Shown here piece by piece: positions 18,478 through 26,142 of a stretch of 42,557 nucleotides of DNA. The stretch's first letter is position 1, and the number at the start of each line of letters is the position of its first letter. A program made the position numbers and the translations under genes. This DNA is from an uncultured Lachnospiraceae bacterium (GTDB taxonomy: Bacteria; Bacillota; Clostridia; Lachnospirales; Lachnospiraceae), in contig CAMVPR010000023.1 of the NCBI GenBank assembly GCA_947169385.1, forward strand, positions 1 to 42,557. Direction: 5' to 3'. Under the pieces are notes generated by a model. The model had not been told where the DNA came from, ran no database searches, and was given only the letters and a program-made list of their open reading frames with translations.

Positions 18478-20559
18478 ATGAATAGTTTATCTGTTAGTAA
18501 CATGTCACAATCAGATCACAGTTTGATGAATCTTGCTGCATCAGGTAATAAGGGTTTGTTTATACATTTCCTTAATGAGCAGTTGGAGGATGGTTTCTAT
18601 ACACTTGTTATAGATTACCTTAAGGACAATGATTTTGATTTGACACAGATGAATGTGCCTGATGATGTCAGGGCTTCGTCTGAGAGATTATTTGCGTTAC
18701 AGGAATTCGTTAATACTTATATCAAGCAGGGAGACAAGTTCGAGATTGAAGATTGGATCGAGCCACTTTACCGCCATGTGTACGGTGATCACAATCCGTC
18801 TGATATCGATTCTGAGATTTCTATTGGTGGTATTTATCGCTACAGTGTATGGCTCATTTATCTTTATCAATCAGAGCGTTTTGAAGACGCTATGCGTTTG
18901 ATTGGAGAGAAGGTTGCTCCACAGCTCATCAATGGCTATTATCAGGCTGTTGAGGAGGAGGATCGTCCTAAGAATTTCGATAAGGCTGTTATGGGATATC
19001 TTGATCTCATCAGCGTTGTTATGGATATGGATGTTACCAATCGCAACAATTCTGAGGTTTATCTCAATAACCTTGAAGTGTTCTATGATTACTTGATCGA
19101 GGATGATGAGGTTGCCAACGACTACAAGATTCAGTTCTCGATGGGTATGTTTAATGAGTACATCAAGAATCTCAACTACGATAAGGCTTTTGAGTTCTAT
19201 GGACTCAATGCAGAGTATATACCTGTAGATAATCTTAAGGTATATGACAGTTTCAAGGATCTTATCAGGAATTGTGACAATACAAGGAATACCAACGTTC
19301 TTAATAGAGCGGTAGTTACTGCTATATCTAAGCAGGAGATTTATAACAGACGTATTGACGGCCTTATTGCTGAGGTTTCAATATTTATCAAGAAGGTGTG
19401 CAGATACATAGAAGACGATCCTACTATGAAGCGTAACCTCCAGATATTAGGTACCGGTTCTTCATTATCTGACAAGAGCAACATCTTTGAGGGACTTTAC
19501 GAGTATAACCTTGTATTCTACGAATGTGGTATCAAGGCTGTTGTTAACCAGGATGTATCTAATCATTCATGGGAAGAGAAGTACGAGATACTTGACATGC
19601 TTTATACTACTCTTAATGTATTGTTCAACGGTGACAATGTTTACGAGTTGTCTAACAAGATTGAGCATCAGTTCGTTGAGTGTAATTGGATTGGCAATTA
19701 TATTAACGGTAACCCTGCATTGCTTAAGGGTCTCTTTAGTGTAAGAGAGAAGATTAAAGCATTTAAGATTCGTAAGGATACCATTATCGAGAAGAACAAG
19801 ACTAACCTCGAAATAAAGGGTATGCTTGAAGATAGACAGAAGCATCTCGTATTTATGGCTGCAGATGACATGATTCAGAACGGCGTTGAGCACGCTAAAG
19901 TTCAGGTTATGAGCAGTTCATACGATCCTAGAAAGATTGAGAAGCAACTTGCTAAGACATATGAGAGTGTAGTTCTTTCTAACAAGTACCAGACAACCAC
20001 CAAGTCAGGCGGTTTCTTCGGAGGCGGCGGTGGCAACGACGACTTAAGAAAGCTTCTTTCTGATCCTAAGGTTGCCGATTGCGTTTATAAATCAGAGTGG
20101 CTCTGGTATCAATACATGGAGAAAGGGCAGGATGCTGCATCCAAGGAAGAACGCACATACTCTGTAGCTTATCTTATCAAGGCAGTAGAGAGCATTCTTA
20201 CCAAGTCTGCGCCTAGAGCTTCAGCTCCTTCTGGCGGTGCAAGTAACAAGAGAGTTATCGTTACCAAGACCGGTAAGGTTATAGAGCTTTCTGACGAGAC
20301 CGGTGCAGGACAAACAGGTGGTAATACTTCATCTATGCCGGAGAACAATGTTATAAGCTATATTAACAATATTGGAGATTATCTGGTTGTCAACTCACCA
20401 GAGCATACAGAATATGTTCAGAGCTATATCAATGACCTTATCAGTACTCTTATGGATGTTAACTTCGACAAGGATTCATTCCTTACTATCTTCGAGGCTG
20501 ACGACTTAAGAAGCAAGGCTTGGAAGGTTATCAAGAAGCTTGAGTTTGATATGGCTTAA
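18478..20559 (+). CDS. Unrecognised 693-residue cytoplasmic helical protein
   Basis: I do not recognise a family. The start at 18478 follows TTAAGGAGG (18461-18469) at normal distance; an in-frame ATG further upstream (18451) lacks an RBS. There is no signal peptide or membrane segment, so it should be cytoplasmic. About 500 residues look mostly helical and rich in Tyr, Asp and Asn, with blocks reminiscent of TPR-like helical pairs (NLNYDKAFEFYGLNAEYI). A glycine-rich hinge (GGFFGGGGGN, about residues 510-520) follows. Next come a second helical block (SEWLWYQYMEKGQDAASKEE), a low-complexity linker rich in Ala, Ser and Pro, a short beta-like piece (RVIVTKTGKVIELSDE) and a final helical region. 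It appears to be transcribed alone from its own promoter. Confidence 0.85.
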   Translation: MNSLSVSNMSQSDHSLMNLAASGNKGLFIHFLNEQLEDGFYTLVIDYLKDNDFDLTQMNVPDDVRASSERLFALQEFVNTYIKQGDKFEIEDWIEPLYRHVYGDHNPSDIDSEISIGGIYRYSVWLIYLYQSERFEDAMRLIGEKVAPQLINGYYQAVEEEDRPKNFDKAVMGYLDLISVVMDMDVTNRNNSEVYLNNLEVFYDYLIEDDEVANDYKIQFSMGMFNEYIKNLNYDKAFEFYGLNAEYIPVDNLKVYDSFKDLIRNCDNTRNTNVLNRAVVTAISKQEIYNRRIDGLIAEVSIFIKKVCRYIEDDPTMKRNLQILGTGSSLSDKSNIFEGLYEYNLVFYECGIKAVVNQDVSNHSWEEKYEILDMLYTTLNVLFNGDNVYELSNKIEHQFVECNWIGNYINGNPALLKGLFSVREKIKAFKIRKDTIIEKNKTNLEIKGMLEDRQKHLVFMAADDMIQNGVEHAKVQVMSSSYDPRKIEKQLAKTYESVVLSNKYQTTTKSGGFFGGGGGNDDLRKLLSDPKVADCVYKSEWLWYQYMEKGQDAASKEERTYSVAYLIKAVESILTKSAPRASAPSGGASNKRVIVTKTGKVIELSDETGAGQTGGNTSSMPENNVISYINNIGDYLVVNSPEHTEYVQSYINDLISTLMDVNFDKDSFLTIFEADDLRSKAWKVIKKLEFDMA

Positions 20560-20630
20560 TAATGAAGCCTGTAATGCTTACTATTAATATGACGATTTAC
20601 TTTTCATAATTATCATTTTTCCTTTCTTAT

Positions 20631-20667
20631 GACATACATGGCTGCATTTATTGTGGTCATGTATGTC
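20631..20667 (+). promoter_or_regulatory. Stem-loop between the 693- and 90-residue genes
   Basis: GACATACATG (20631-20640) and CATGTATGTC (20658-20667) form a perfect ten-pair stem with a 17-base loop. It ends 13 bases before the GGAGG of the next gene. Only a broken T-rich stretch follows, so it may be a weak terminator of the upstream gene, an RNA-stability element or a translation control element. Confidence 0.6.
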
Positions 20668-20690
20668 TTATTAGTTATTTGGAGGTATAT

Positions 20691-20963
20691 ATGTTAGAGC
20701 GAAAGACTTTATATGTGCTTGATTATTATAAGAAGAATACTTTTATGGGAAGTGACGGCCCTCTTTACTTTAGAATATTTGGCGTTCCTGTCAGTGACGA
20801 AGACAAGACTATCAAGAATCTTACAGTAATCACATGGCCCGGACCTTTTATATTTGACAAGACTCCGGAGGAGGAGAAGAAGTACAAAGATTTCCCGTAT
20901 TCAGAGGAAGGTATGGAAGAAATAATAAAATATTTAGAAAATGAAAAAAATCTCTTGACATAA
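20691..20963 (+). CDS. Small conserved-looking protein of unknown function
   Basis: A 90-residue soluble protein starting MLERKTLYVLDYYKKNTFMG. I place the start at the ATG at 20691 because GGAGG (20681-20685) stands five bases before it. The sequence has a compact, probably beta-alpha character (GPLYFRIFGVPVSDED... TVITWPGPFIF) and ends in a charged helix (EEGMEEIIKYLENEKN). There are no cysteines, signal peptide or membrane segment. I recall similar small proteins in Lachnospiraceae but no function. The last codons overlap the promoter of the downstream tRNA gene. Confidence 0.75.
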   Translation: MLERKTLYVLDYYKKNTFMGSDGPLYFRIFGVPVSDEDKTIKNLTVITWPGPFIFDKTPEEEKKYKDFPYSEEGMEEIIKYLENEKNLLT

Positions 20964-20983
20964 TATTTTACCTATGCTATTAT
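20955..20983 (+). promoter_or_regulatory. Near-consensus promoter of the tRNA-Gly gene
   Basis: TTGACA (20955-20960), 17 bases and TATTAT (20978-20983). The -35 hexamer encodes the last residues of the small protein and the stop codon begins the spacer. Strong promoters of this kind are usual for stable RNA genes. Confidence 0.85.
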
Positions 20984-20988
20984 ACATC

Positions 20989-21006
20989 TTGTGCTGATGA
21001 GCACAA
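20989..21006 (+). other. Leader hairpin of the tRNA precursor
   Basis: TTGTGCT (20989-20995) and AGCACAA (21000-21006) form a seven-pair stem with the loop GATG. It is at or just after the predicted transcript start, so it would sit in the 5' leader that RNase P removes, ending 11 bases before the mature tRNA end. Confidence 0.6.
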
Positions 21007-21017
21007 CATATTTATTA

Positions 21018-21089
21018 GCGCGAGTGGCTCAGTGGTGGAGCGTCTCCTTGCCAAGGAGAAGGTCGCGGGTTCGATCCCCGTCTCGCGCT
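21018..21089 (+). tRNA. tRNA-Gly (anticodon GCC)
   Basis: The 72-base cloverleaf is complete. The acceptor stem is GCGCGAG with CTCGCGC (21082-21088). The D arm contains GGCTCAGTGGTGGAG. The anticodon stem TCTCC/GGAGA encloses the loop TTGCCAA with anticodon GCC. The T arm is CGGGTTCGATCCCCG. The discriminator is T and no CCA is encoded. A T-run follows immediately (21089-21095) and may end transcription using the acceptor and T-arm helices. Confidence 0.97.
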
Positions 21090-21129
21090 TTTTTTGTACC
21101 CTAAAATACTTTGAAAGTGCTTTGTTTAA

Positions 21130-21158
21130 TTGACTAAAAGCTTTAATTGTGGTATTTT
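21130..21158 (+). promoter_or_regulatory. Probable promoter of the acyl-CoA synthetase gene
   Basis: TTGACT (21130-21135), 17 bases and TATTTT (21153-21158). It lies between the tRNA T-run and the synthetase and leaves a leader of roughly 65 bases. Confidence 0.6.
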
Positions 21159-21229
21159 AATATAAGTGTTTAGTGCGTAAAAGCAGTAAAGTGATAAAGT
21201 GTTATTTAACACATAATGGGAGGATTATT

Positions 21230-22864
21230 ATGCCAGTTACTGATTATCTTGAAAGGAATTGTAAACTCTACGGCGAAGAGGTCGCTTTGGTTGAGCTTAA
21301 TCCTACTATGGAGGACAATAGACGTACCACCTGGAAGGAATACGATCTCGTTCAGGCTACTGAGTTTCAGCCATACAGAAGAGAGATTACATGGAGTGTA
21401 TTTGATGAGAAGGCTAACAGAGTAGCCAATATGTTACTAGAGAGAGGCGTTAAGAGAGGGGATAAGGTCGCTATACTGATGTTCAACTCGTTAGAGTGGC
21501 TACCGATATACTTTGGAATACTTAAGAGTGGTGCTATAGCTGTACCATTTAACTTTAGATTTGATGCTAAGGAGATTGAGTACTGTGCTAACTTGGCAGA
21601 AGTTAGTGTTTTATTCTTTGGACCTGAGTTTATCGGAAGATTGGAGTCTATTGCAGATAGATTCATTAAGGGACGCTTACTTATATATGTTGGCGATCAT
21701 TGCCCTACATTTGCAGAGAGCTACTTGAGCCTTGTTGCTGACTGTTCTAGTAAGGCTCCTTTGGTAAGAATTGAAGATGAAGATGATGCTGCTATTTATT
21801 TCTCATCGGGAACCACTGGATTCCCTAAAGCGATTCTTCATAATCACGAGTCTTTGATGCAGGCTGCACAGATGGAGCAGAAGCATCATAGTACAGGCAG
21901 AGACGACTGTTTCTTATGTATCCCACCTCTTTACCATACCGGTGCTAAATTCCACTGGATGGGAAGCTTGTGTGCAGGAAGTAAAGCGGTACTTCTTAAG
22001 GGTACCAAGCCTGATGTTATATTAAAGGCTGTATCTCAGGAGCATTGTACTTTGGTTTGGTTGCTTGTTCCTTGGGTAGAAGATATTCTTGATGCTTTGG
22101 ACAAGGGTGAGCTTAAACTTAAAGATTACGATTTGGATCAGTGGAGACTTATGCACATCGGTGCACAGCCTGTACCTCCTTCACTTATCAAGAGATGGAA
22201 GGAATACTTCCCTAAACATGACTATGATACCAACTATGGTCTTTCTGAGTCAACAGGCCCTGGCTGTGTACACTTGGGTGTTGAGAATATCGAGAAGGTT
22301 GGAGCTATCGGAGTTCCGGGCTACAGATGGAAATGCAAGATTGTTGATGAGAACGGCGTAACCGTATCTCAAGGAGATGTAGGAGAGCTTTGTGTTAAGG
22401 GTCCTGGCGTGATGACGTGTTATTACAACGATCCTGAGGCTACTAAGGAAGCCTTGAAGGATGGCTGGCTCTTCACAGGTGATATGGCGATGCAGGACGA
22501 GGACGGTTTCATTTACCTTGTAGACAGAAAGAAGGACGTTATCATCAGTGGTGGTGAGAATATATATCCTGTACAGATTGAGAACTTCCTTACTGCTTAT
22601 GACAAGGTTAAGGATGTTGCTGTTATCGGTCTTCCTGATAAGAGACTTGGAGAGATTACAGGCGCTATAGTTTCTGTTAAGGACGGCATGGAATGTACGA
22701 TTGAAGAGCTTGAAGAGTATTGCCTTGAACTCCCAAGATATAAGAGGCCTAAGAAATTCATTCTTGCTGATGTTCCTAGAAATGCTACAGGTAAGATTGA
22801 GAAACCTCTTCTCCGTAAGCTTTATGGAGCAGAGAATCTTGTTGCAATGGAGAACAAGGGCTGA
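21230..22864 (+). CDS. AMP-forming acyl-CoA synthetase/ligase
   Basis: A 544-residue member of the ANL adenylating superfamily that activates a carboxylic acid via an acyl-adenylate and transfers it to CoA. The A3 nucleotide loop is IYFSSGTTGFPKAILHNH near residues 190-207. A5 is NYGLSESTGPG near 341. A7 and A8 are FTGDMAMQDEDGFIYLVDRK and DVIISGGENIYP. The A10 lysine is in RNATGKIEKPLL near residue 526. GGGAGG at 21218-21223 fixes the start; an earlier in-frame start lacks an RBS. Near residues 28-60 the sequence carries an extra stretch, so a TW-type motif occurs twice (RRTTWKEY and REITWSVF). The substrate is not clear; fatty, branched or aromatic acids are possible. Confidence 0.88.
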   Translation: MPVTDYLERNCKLYGEEVALVELNPTMEDNRRTTWKEYDLVQATEFQPYRREITWSVFDEKANRVANMLLERGVKRGDKVAILMFNSLEWLPIYFGILKSGAIAVPFNFRFDAKEIEYCANLAEVSVLFFGPEFIGRLESIADRFIKGRLLIYVGDHCPTFAESYLSLVADCSSKAPLVRIEDEDDAAIYFSSGTTGFPKAILHNHESLMQAAQMEQKHHSTGRDDCFLCIPPLYHTGAKFHWMGSLCAGSKAVLLKGTKPDVILKAVSQEHCTLVWLLVPWVEDILDALDKGELKLKDYDLDQWRLMHIGAQPVPPSLIKRWKEYFPKHDYDTNYGLSESTGPGCVHLGVENIEKVGAIGVPGYRWKCKIVDENGVTVSQGDVGELCVKGPGVMTCYYNDPEATKEALKDGWLFTGDMAMQDEDGFIYLVDRKKDVIISGGENIYPVQIENFLTAYDKVKDVAVIGLPDKRLGEITGAIVSVKDGMECTIEELEEYCLELPRYKRPKKFILADVPRNATGKIEKPLLRKLYGAENLVAMENKG

Positions 22865-22879
22865 TTCTATGGATAATAG

Positions 22880-22909
22880 GGGCTGACATATGGTCGGCCT
22901 CATTTTCTT
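22880..22909 (+). terminator. Weak intrinsic terminator after the synthetase gene
   Basis: GGGCTGAC (22880-22887) pairs with GTCGGCCT (22893-22900), including G-T pairs, over the five-base loop ATATG, and is followed by CATTTTCTT. The T-run is short, so partial read-through into the next gene is likely. Confidence 0.5.
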
Positions 22910-22933
22910 GATAAAGAGCAAAGGTGTTGGTAT

Positions 22934-24151
22934 ATGCGTAAGCTTTTATGGTTTATACTGAAAATGTTATATGTTATAGTGATATTTGCATTGGTTGGTG
23001 GCTCTGCCGGACTTATGGGATATCATTTTGTAAAACATTGGCAGAGTACGGAACCTAAGACTTCGTATAAGGACACAGTTGTTAAGCCGCTTCATAATGA
23101 TTTCTCTTTTCACACATCACTACTTGGATATTCGTTTATCAGAAAGTCCGTCAAGAAGTATAAGGAAGAGAATACCAAGGATGCAGTAGTTATCCCCGGT
23201 CTTTACGGCGCTAAGACTATGCGAAGCGGAGTTAAGGATATATGTACCAATATGGTTCCGCAAAGCATTTGCATAGCAGAAGATTATCTGCTGATCGGTG
23301 CTTACTGTAAGACAGGAACGCATTATTCAGTTATCTATGTTCTTGACAAGAATACCAACGAATATATTAAGACTATCATTCTTCCGGCGAGATACCATGT
23401 TGGTGGTTTAGCGTATGATAGGGTTAATAAGAGGCTTTGGGTATCAGCGCACAAGAAGATGGCACAGGTTAATTCGATATCTTACTATCGACTTATGATG
23501 TACAATTATGATTGGTACAAGAAACCTATATCATTTGACTCGGTCAACGATCTTTATTCTATACCGAGGAACTCGTTTCTTGCATATTATAATTCGAGCC
23601 TTTACATTGGGTATTTTCAGGTGAAGGATAGGAGTGTATTGCAGAAATTCGACATTGATAACAGTACCGGAGAGCTTATCAAGGTCAACAGTGCTAAATA
23701 TCAGGAGAGTTATGGCGGTAAGTTGCCACCTAGTGTAGTTATGCCGTCTAACGTGTCGATAATCAACTCTAAGGCTCAGGGAGTTGCATTTTCTAAATAC
23801 AGAATGTTTGTTACTGAGTCATATGGCGTTACCGAATCTAAGTTGGCGACATTCTCGATATTGACAGATGATATTGAGAATCAGGTATATACTAACGATA
23901 ATGCCATAAGCGTGATTGAGCTTCCACAGAAGCTTGAACAGGTTACTATTGATGGGGATGACATGTATTCAATATATGAATCTGCTGCGTATGCTTACAG
24001 ATATTATTCTTTTCCAAGCATAGACAGAGTTATCAAGATGAAGACTGATGATGTTATAAGGCATGGGGTTGATAAGGATGTCTTTGAGCAGATTATAGCC
24101 TCAGAGAATGCTGTTAGCAGTGAGGCAAATGAAACCAATTTAGAAAGGTAA
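22934..24151 (+). CDS. Membrane-anchored extracellular protein, beta-propeller-like
   Basis: A 405-residue protein with an N-terminal hydrophobic anchor (about residues 5-30, ending GGSAGLMGYHF) and a large extracellular part. The body alternates short beta-strand segments with turns, for example LLIGAYCKTGTHYSVIYVLD, GGLAYDRVNKRLWVSAH, and a final DGDDMYSIYESAAYAYRYYS. This recalls YncE-like or quinoprotein-type propellers, where each blade reports a value along a strand. I cannot assign a named family or an enzyme. The RBS is weak (AAAGGTG). The LTA synthase-like gene begins six bases after the stop, so the two products probably act together at the envelope. Confidence 0.7.
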   Translation: MRKLLWFILKMLYVIVIFALVGGSAGLMGYHFVKHWQSTEPKTSYKDTVVKPLHNDFSFHTSLLGYSFIRKSVKKYKEENTKDAVVIPGLYGAKTMRSGVKDICTNMVPQSICIAEDYLLIGAYCKTGTHYSVIYVLDKNTNEYIKTIILPARYHVGGLAYDRVNKRLWVSAHKKMAQVNSISYYRLMMYNYDWYKKPISFDSVNDLYSIPRNSFLAYYNSSLYIGYFQVKDRSVLQKFDIDNSTGELIKVNSAKYQESYGGKLPPSVVMPSNVSIINSKAQGVAFSKYRMFVTESYGVTESKLATFSILTDDIENQVYTNDNAISVIELPQKLEQVTIDGDDMYSIYESAAYAYRYYSFPSIDRVIKMKTDDVIRHGVDKDVFEQIIASENAVSSEANETNLER

Positions 24152-24157
24152 TTACTC

Positions 24158-26011
24158 ATGAAGAGCTGTTTCAAATGGAATGTATTGAGATTTGTTGTCA
24201 TTTTCATATATTCATTCTTATTCTTAGTAGGTCTTGAATATACAGCATTTAAAGATATTGAGCCGGTTATTACATGGCTCAAGGAGTATCCGCTGTATTT
24301 TACATTGACCGCTGTTGCTATATCGTTTTTATTCTTTGCTTTTACTGCGTTATTCAACTTTTTTATAGGTTCGATGCTCACAGGGCTATTGGCATGGATA
24401 TTTGGAATGGTTAACTATTTTAAATACTCCATGAGAAAAGACTTTGTAACGGGTGACGATATATATAATTTCTTTCACGGTAATCTGGAATTCTCCAATT
24501 CTGATATAGATTATTCAAAGCATCTGTTTTATTTCTTAGGTGCGTATATTGTTCTAACTATTATATCGCTGTTTATCAATAAAGGCTTTAACAGTGTCAG
24601 AGACTTTAAGTACCGCTGGTATATGAGGACGATTGGCATGTTTGTGGGAGTTTTGCTTACTGCCTCAACCTGCTTTTTGGTTTATTTTCAGGAGGATATG
24701 CGTGACTTCATCGAAGGAAGTGAATATATCGGTGGCAAGTACGGTTTGATATTAGGCTATATTCCGTCTAATACGATGCCACATATGGTAATTTCTAAGG
24801 ATTACAAGCCTTTGCTTAACAAGGATTATGTAAGAAAAGGTCACGATAAGATAGAGGACAATATTGATAAGAGCAGGACCAATGCATTTATCAAGCCTAA
24901 CGTAATTGTTATTATGAGTGAGTCTTTATATGACACAGATCATTTTGACAATGTGAAGGCTGATGTCGATCCACTTAAAAACATTCATGAGATTCAATCC
25001 AAGTACGGTGGCGGAAGCATTGAGGTTGATATATTTGGTGGTGGAACTGCCAACACCGAGTGGGAGTTCTTGACCGGAATGGGACATAAGTATTTCTCGT
25101 CTAACCTTATGTATTACAAGTACGGGGACGGAAGCGAAGAGCATAAGACCATGGTTTCATACATGAAGGAGTTAGGCTATCATACGGTGTCTATACATCC
25201 ATATAAGGGATCGTTCTTTAACAGAATTGATACTTATAAGAGTATGGGCTTTGATGAGAGTTATTTTAGAGAGAATATGACTCACACTAAGGAACTATTT
25301 GATGTTAACATTTCAGATTATGCGCTTACGGACGAGATTATAGAGAAATATGAGAAAGCCAACGCATCATCTGATGCACCGTTTTTTAATTTCTCGATAT
25401 CTGTTGGATCACACAAACCATGTCTAGATTATGACGAAGGTAAGCCATATGAATATAAGGAGCATTTAAACGTTCTTCCTAAAGAAGGCAACTTCGATTC
25501 CACATCTTCAAGAGATTTGAGAAGATACTATAATGCTGTTTATGAGGCAGACGAAGCCTTTAAAGAGTTATGTGATTATTTTGCAAATGTCAGCGAGCCA
25601 ACAGTTATTATGATGTTCGGAGATCACGCTCCACCGTTGACTGATGAGACTTATGCCGATGCTACGGTCAATGACTTAAGTGATGAGGAACTATATGAGA
25701 CACCGGTTGTATGCTATAACAACTATGGCCTTGATAGATTTGAGGTTAACAGGATTAATGCCAATTATCTGACAACCGAGTTCTTTAAGTATCTTGATTT
25801 TCCACTTCCTAAGGCGTTGATTTATAACGATAACCTTATGAAGTACTGGTATCAGTGTAACAATAAGAAAGTCGTCAAGGATAAAGACGGCAAGGATATA
25901 ACCAAGATGAGCAAGGATATGATGAAGCTTGAGAAGGCTACATTGTCGTTGTATCAAGGAGAGCTTAAGAATAAAGAGTCGCTTAAGGATATATGGGATT
26001 ATAAGGAATAA
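24158..26011 (+). CDS. LTA synthase family sulfatase (phosphoglycerol transferase type)
   Basis: A 617-residue polytopic membrane enzyme. About five hydrophobic helices occupy residues 1-200. They are followed by an extracellular sulfatase-fold domain. Metal and catalytic residues of LtaS-type enzymes are visible: E255 in VIVIMSESLYD, the nucleophile T297 in FGGGTANTEWEFLTG, and D489-H490 in MMFGDHAPPL. Known members transfer glycerol phosphate from phosphatidylglycerol to lipoteichoic acid or related polymers. This protein could be LtaS or a related transferase decorating another polymer. Its neighbour upstream is a membrane-anchored propeller-like protein, six bases away. A repeat hairpin with a T-run ends the gene. 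Confidence 0.88.
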   Translation: MKSCFKWNVLRFVVIFIYSFLFLVGLEYTAFKDIEPVITWLKEYPLYFTLTAVAISFLFFAFTALFNFFIGSMLTGLLAWIFGMVNYFKYSMRKDFVTGDDIYNFFHGNLEFSNSDIDYSKHLFYFLGAYIVLTIISLFINKGFNSVRDFKYRWYMRTIGMFVGVLLTASTCFLVYFQEDMRDFIEGSEYIGGKYGLILGYIPSNTMPHMVISKDYKPLLNKDYVRKGHDKIEDNIDKSRTNAFIKPNVIVIMSESLYDTDHFDNVKADVDPLKNIHEIQSKYGGGSIEVDIFGGGTANTEWEFLTGMGHKYFSSNLMYYKYGDGSEEHKTMVSYMKELGYHTVSIHPYKGSFFNRIDTYKSMGFDESYFRENMTHTKELFDVNISDYALTDEIIEKYEKANASSDAPFFNFSISVGSHKPCLDYDEGKPYEYKEHLNVLPKEGNFDSTSSRDLRRYYNAVYEADEAFKELCDYFANVSEPTVIMMFGDHAPPLTDETYADATVNDLSDEELYETPVVCYNNYGLDRFEVNRINANYLTTEFFKYLDFPLPKALIYNDNLMKYWYQCNNKKVVKDKDGKDITKMSKDMMKLEKATLSLYQGELKNKESLKDIWDYKE

Positions 26012-26017
26012 TAAAAT

Positions 26018-26091
26018 ATGTCATCCTGAGGAACAACGTGATGAAGGATCATAAAGATTCTTCGCTACGCTCAGAATGACATGTTTTTTTT
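26018..26091 (+). terminator. Inverted pair of family A repeats acting as a terminator
   Basis: A beta arm (ATGTCATCCTGAGGAACAAC, GTGATGAAGGATC) is followed by an inverted alpha arm that ends in CAGAATGACAT at 26082. The arms pair to form a long hairpin, and eight T residues follow at 26084-26091. The structure therefore looks like an intrinsic terminator built from two repeat copies, six bases downstream of the LTA synthase-like gene. Confidence 0.8.
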
Positions 26092-26110
26092 CGTTAATAG
26101 AATTTTCAAT

Positions 26111-26142
26111 CCGTAGCGGCGAACATTGTTCGCCACTTTTTT
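26111..26142 (+). terminator. Family B palindrome with T-run
   Basis: CCGTAGC precedes a perfect stem, GGCGAAC (26118-26124) and GTTCGCC (26128-26134), around ATT, and then AC and six T residues. It would be a second terminator on the + strand. The T-run overlaps the stop codon of the convergent ABC-F gene (TTA at 26141-26143 on the + strand). Confidence 0.75.

Noticed and set aside
18281-18481. A 66-codon open frame before the 693-residue gene
   Set aside because: It begins inside a terminator hairpin, crosses the promoter and has no RBS; the translation is low-complexity and rich in Cys, Tyr and Phe.
22250-22921. A 223-codon minus-strand open frame
   Set aside because: It is the shadow of the acyl-CoA synthetase coding strand; no RBS or promoter was seen and the composition is unnatural.
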